Part shown: positions 62,901 to 64,000 of the stretch, one piece after another
Layout of the letters: each line of letters starts with the position of its first letter
Position numbering within the stretch: the stretch's first letter is position 1
Source of the DNA: Photobacterium chitinilyticum
GTDB lineage: Bacteria; Pseudomonadota; Gammaproteobacteria; Enterobacterales; Vibrionaceae
Direction of reading: 5' to 3'
Assembly (NCBI RefSeq): GCF_004104355.1
Contig: NZ_RJLM01000002.1
Location: forward strand, 125,168 to 189,167
Length of the DNA stretch: 64,000 bases
The notes under the pieces: generated by a model
What the model was told of the DNA's origin: nothing
What the model saw: the letters and a program-made list of their open reading frames with translations, nothing else
Database searches by the model: none
Translations under genes and position numbers: made by a program

Positions 62901-64000
62901 ATGTTAAATAGAATATTTACCCTAAGTGCCGTGGCCCTGCTCTCCTCAAATAGTGCTTTTGCTCAAATTGAGAACGGCGACTTCGAAAAATGGAATGGCA
63001 ATACGCCTGAAAACTGGAGTGTCATTGACTCCGGTATCGCTGTTTCCCCTTCATCGACACAGGTTAAAGCCGGTGGACTTGCGGCTGAAATAACCGTAAA
63101 TACGGGATCACAAAGCAATACTGACTTTTTGCAGACCGTCAGTGTTGAACAAGGTAAAACCTATCATTTCGCCGTGTCCCTCTACCATACTGAAGGCAAA
63201 GTAAAAGCACGCCTACTTGTCGATGGTTATCATGATTACTCCAACAACTTGCAAACCAATCAATGGCAAGACATTCGCTACTCTTACACCGCGACGGCCA
63301 GTAAAGACATTCAGGTAGGCTTACGCTTCTATGATGTGGCGGGCTTTGACGGTTCCGAAGTGGTCTATGTCGACAACTTCCAGCCAACAGAGGCAGGCTC
63401 TACACCACCTATCAGCAGCTGCGGCGATACAACAACAACGTTAACTCTAGTGACGGATCAATATGCCTCTGAGACAAGCTGGGTACTCAACAACAGTAGT
63501 GGTAATACCCTTTTTTCAGGCTCTGGCTACGACAATTCAACCACTAACACCAAGGAAATGTGCCTGACCGATGGAGATTATACCTTTGTAATCAGTGATT
63601 CTTATGGTGACGGTATCTGCTGCGGTACTGGAAACGGCTCATTTACCCTTGGGGCCAATGGCAAAACATTCGCCTCTGGCGGCGAGTTTCAGTCAAGTCA
63701 ATCGTTCAACTTCACTATCGGCAACTCCGGCACCACACCGCCGACCGAGCCGCCAGTGGTTGGCGAATACTATAAGTCAGCAGAAGGTAAATCTGGCTTC
63801 GTGCTGAAAACAGCCCTCTACAACATCATTACTAATCACAACAGCCAGGGATATAGCGCTATTTGGGATCTGGCAAAAGTTGCCGATCTGGACAGCTACT
63901 ACGAGAAAGATGGTTCTATCTTGGATATGTATTCTGAAAAACCATCTTCTGGTGATAGCACCAGCTTTACCAAAGTAACCAACCAGTGTGGACAGTACCG
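62901..64000 (+). CDS. Endonuclease I-type secreted protein with N-terminal accessory domains (partial)
   Basis: An open frame of 366 codons runs from the ATG at 62901 to the window edge. A signal peptide ends at SAFAQ. Residues about 20-170 form a carbohydrate-binding/jelly-roll-like domain (NGDFEKWNGNTPENW, VVYVDNFQPTE), and about 175-275 a second beta-domain (SDSYGDGICCGTGNGSF). Then, from about 285, YYKSAEGKSGFVLKTALYN and ILDMYSEKPSSGDST give the start of the endonuclease I family. The His-metal motif lies beyond the window. It is larger than the 293-residue copy at 31.4 kb and may be a surface-attached nuclease. AAGG precedes the ATG. Confidence 0.8.
   Translation, partial: MLNRIFTLSAVALLSSNSAFAQIENGDFEKWNGNTPENWSVIDSGIAVSPSSTQVKAGGLAAEITVNTGSQSNTDFLQTVSVEQGKTYHFAVSLYHTEGKVKARLLVDGYHDYSNNLQTNQWQDIRYSYTATASKDIQVGLRFYDVAGFDGSEVVYVDNFQPTEAGSTPPISSCGDTTTTLTLVTDQYASETSWVLNNSSGNTLFSGSGYDNSTTNTKEMCLTDGDYTFVISDSYGDGICCGTGNGSFTLGANGKTFASGGEFQSSQSFNFTIGNSGTTPPTEPPVVGEYYKSAEGKSGFVLKTALYNIITNHNSQGYSAIWDLAKVADLDSYYEKDGSILDMYSEKPSSGDSTSFTKVTNQCGQY

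Noticed and set aside
1-64000. tRNA, rRNA, CRISPR or insertion sequences
   Set aside because: None was recognised on reading; a tRNAscan and IS search would settle it.

Overview
The window looks like a Vibrionaceae chromosome segment, most like Photobacterium or a close relative. The signs are an aryl polyene (APE) cluster of the Vibrio type with an ammonia lyase, an OmpU-type porin, an extracellular nuclease ending in a GlyGly-CTERM signal, two endonuclease I family proteins, a RyhB sRNA and a nosRZDFYL cluster. The genus is inferred from gene content and was not tested. No rRNA, tRNA, CRISPR array or insertion sequence was seen. Both ends cut through genes.

Layout. 1-2.8 kb: the end of a membrane-fusion protein, its DHA2-family efflux partner, and a DMT exporter. 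3.2-6.0 kb: a hypothetical protein, a DEDDh exonuclease, a wrecked FAD oxidoreductase of the type found in Vibrio APE clusters, and a lipoprotein hydrolase. 6.0-23.7 kb: the APE pigment cluster. A methyltransferase and a lipoprotein are read leftward and about 17 genes rightward (apeC to apeR, with an aromatic amino acid lyase between apeJ and apeK). The lyase, acyl-ACP ligase and thioesterase would supply and release the aryl starter. The ketosynthases (ApeO with half-length ApeC, and ApeR), ketoreductase, dehydratases and two ACPs would build the polyene. The acyl- and glycosyl-transferases, LolA-like protein, MMPL transporter and DUF3261 lipoprotein would attach it to lipid and move it to the outer membrane.

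23.7-25.3 kb is an AT-rich gene desert with a perfect orphan terminator ahead of a porin. 25.3-32.5 kb is a nucleic-acid scavenging block: porin, 5'-nucleotidase, ExeM/NucH-type nuclease and endonuclease I, followed by a 48-residue lipoprotein gene. Another endonuclease I-type protein starts at 62.9 kb. 32.9-39.6 kb holds a serine hydrolase, a TetR/old-yellow-enzyme divergent pair with a dense operator region, a chemoreceptor and two membrane proteins. 40.0-47.9 kb is nosRZDFYL (N2O respiration) behind an FNR-type box.

48.2-64.0 kb carries SRAP/YedK, an unusual hydrolase plus secreted-protein pair, a LysR regulator, RyhB under a Fur box, a glycine-zipper lipoprotein, fructose-bisphosphatase, a two-component system, a protein made of three fused RidA domains, DUF4336 and VOC proteins, a DcuC-type transporter and a Bor-like lipoprotein. 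The points most worth a second look are the triple RidA protein, the decayed APE flavoprotein beside an otherwise intact cluster, the orphan terminator before the porin, and the unusual lyase pocket pair.
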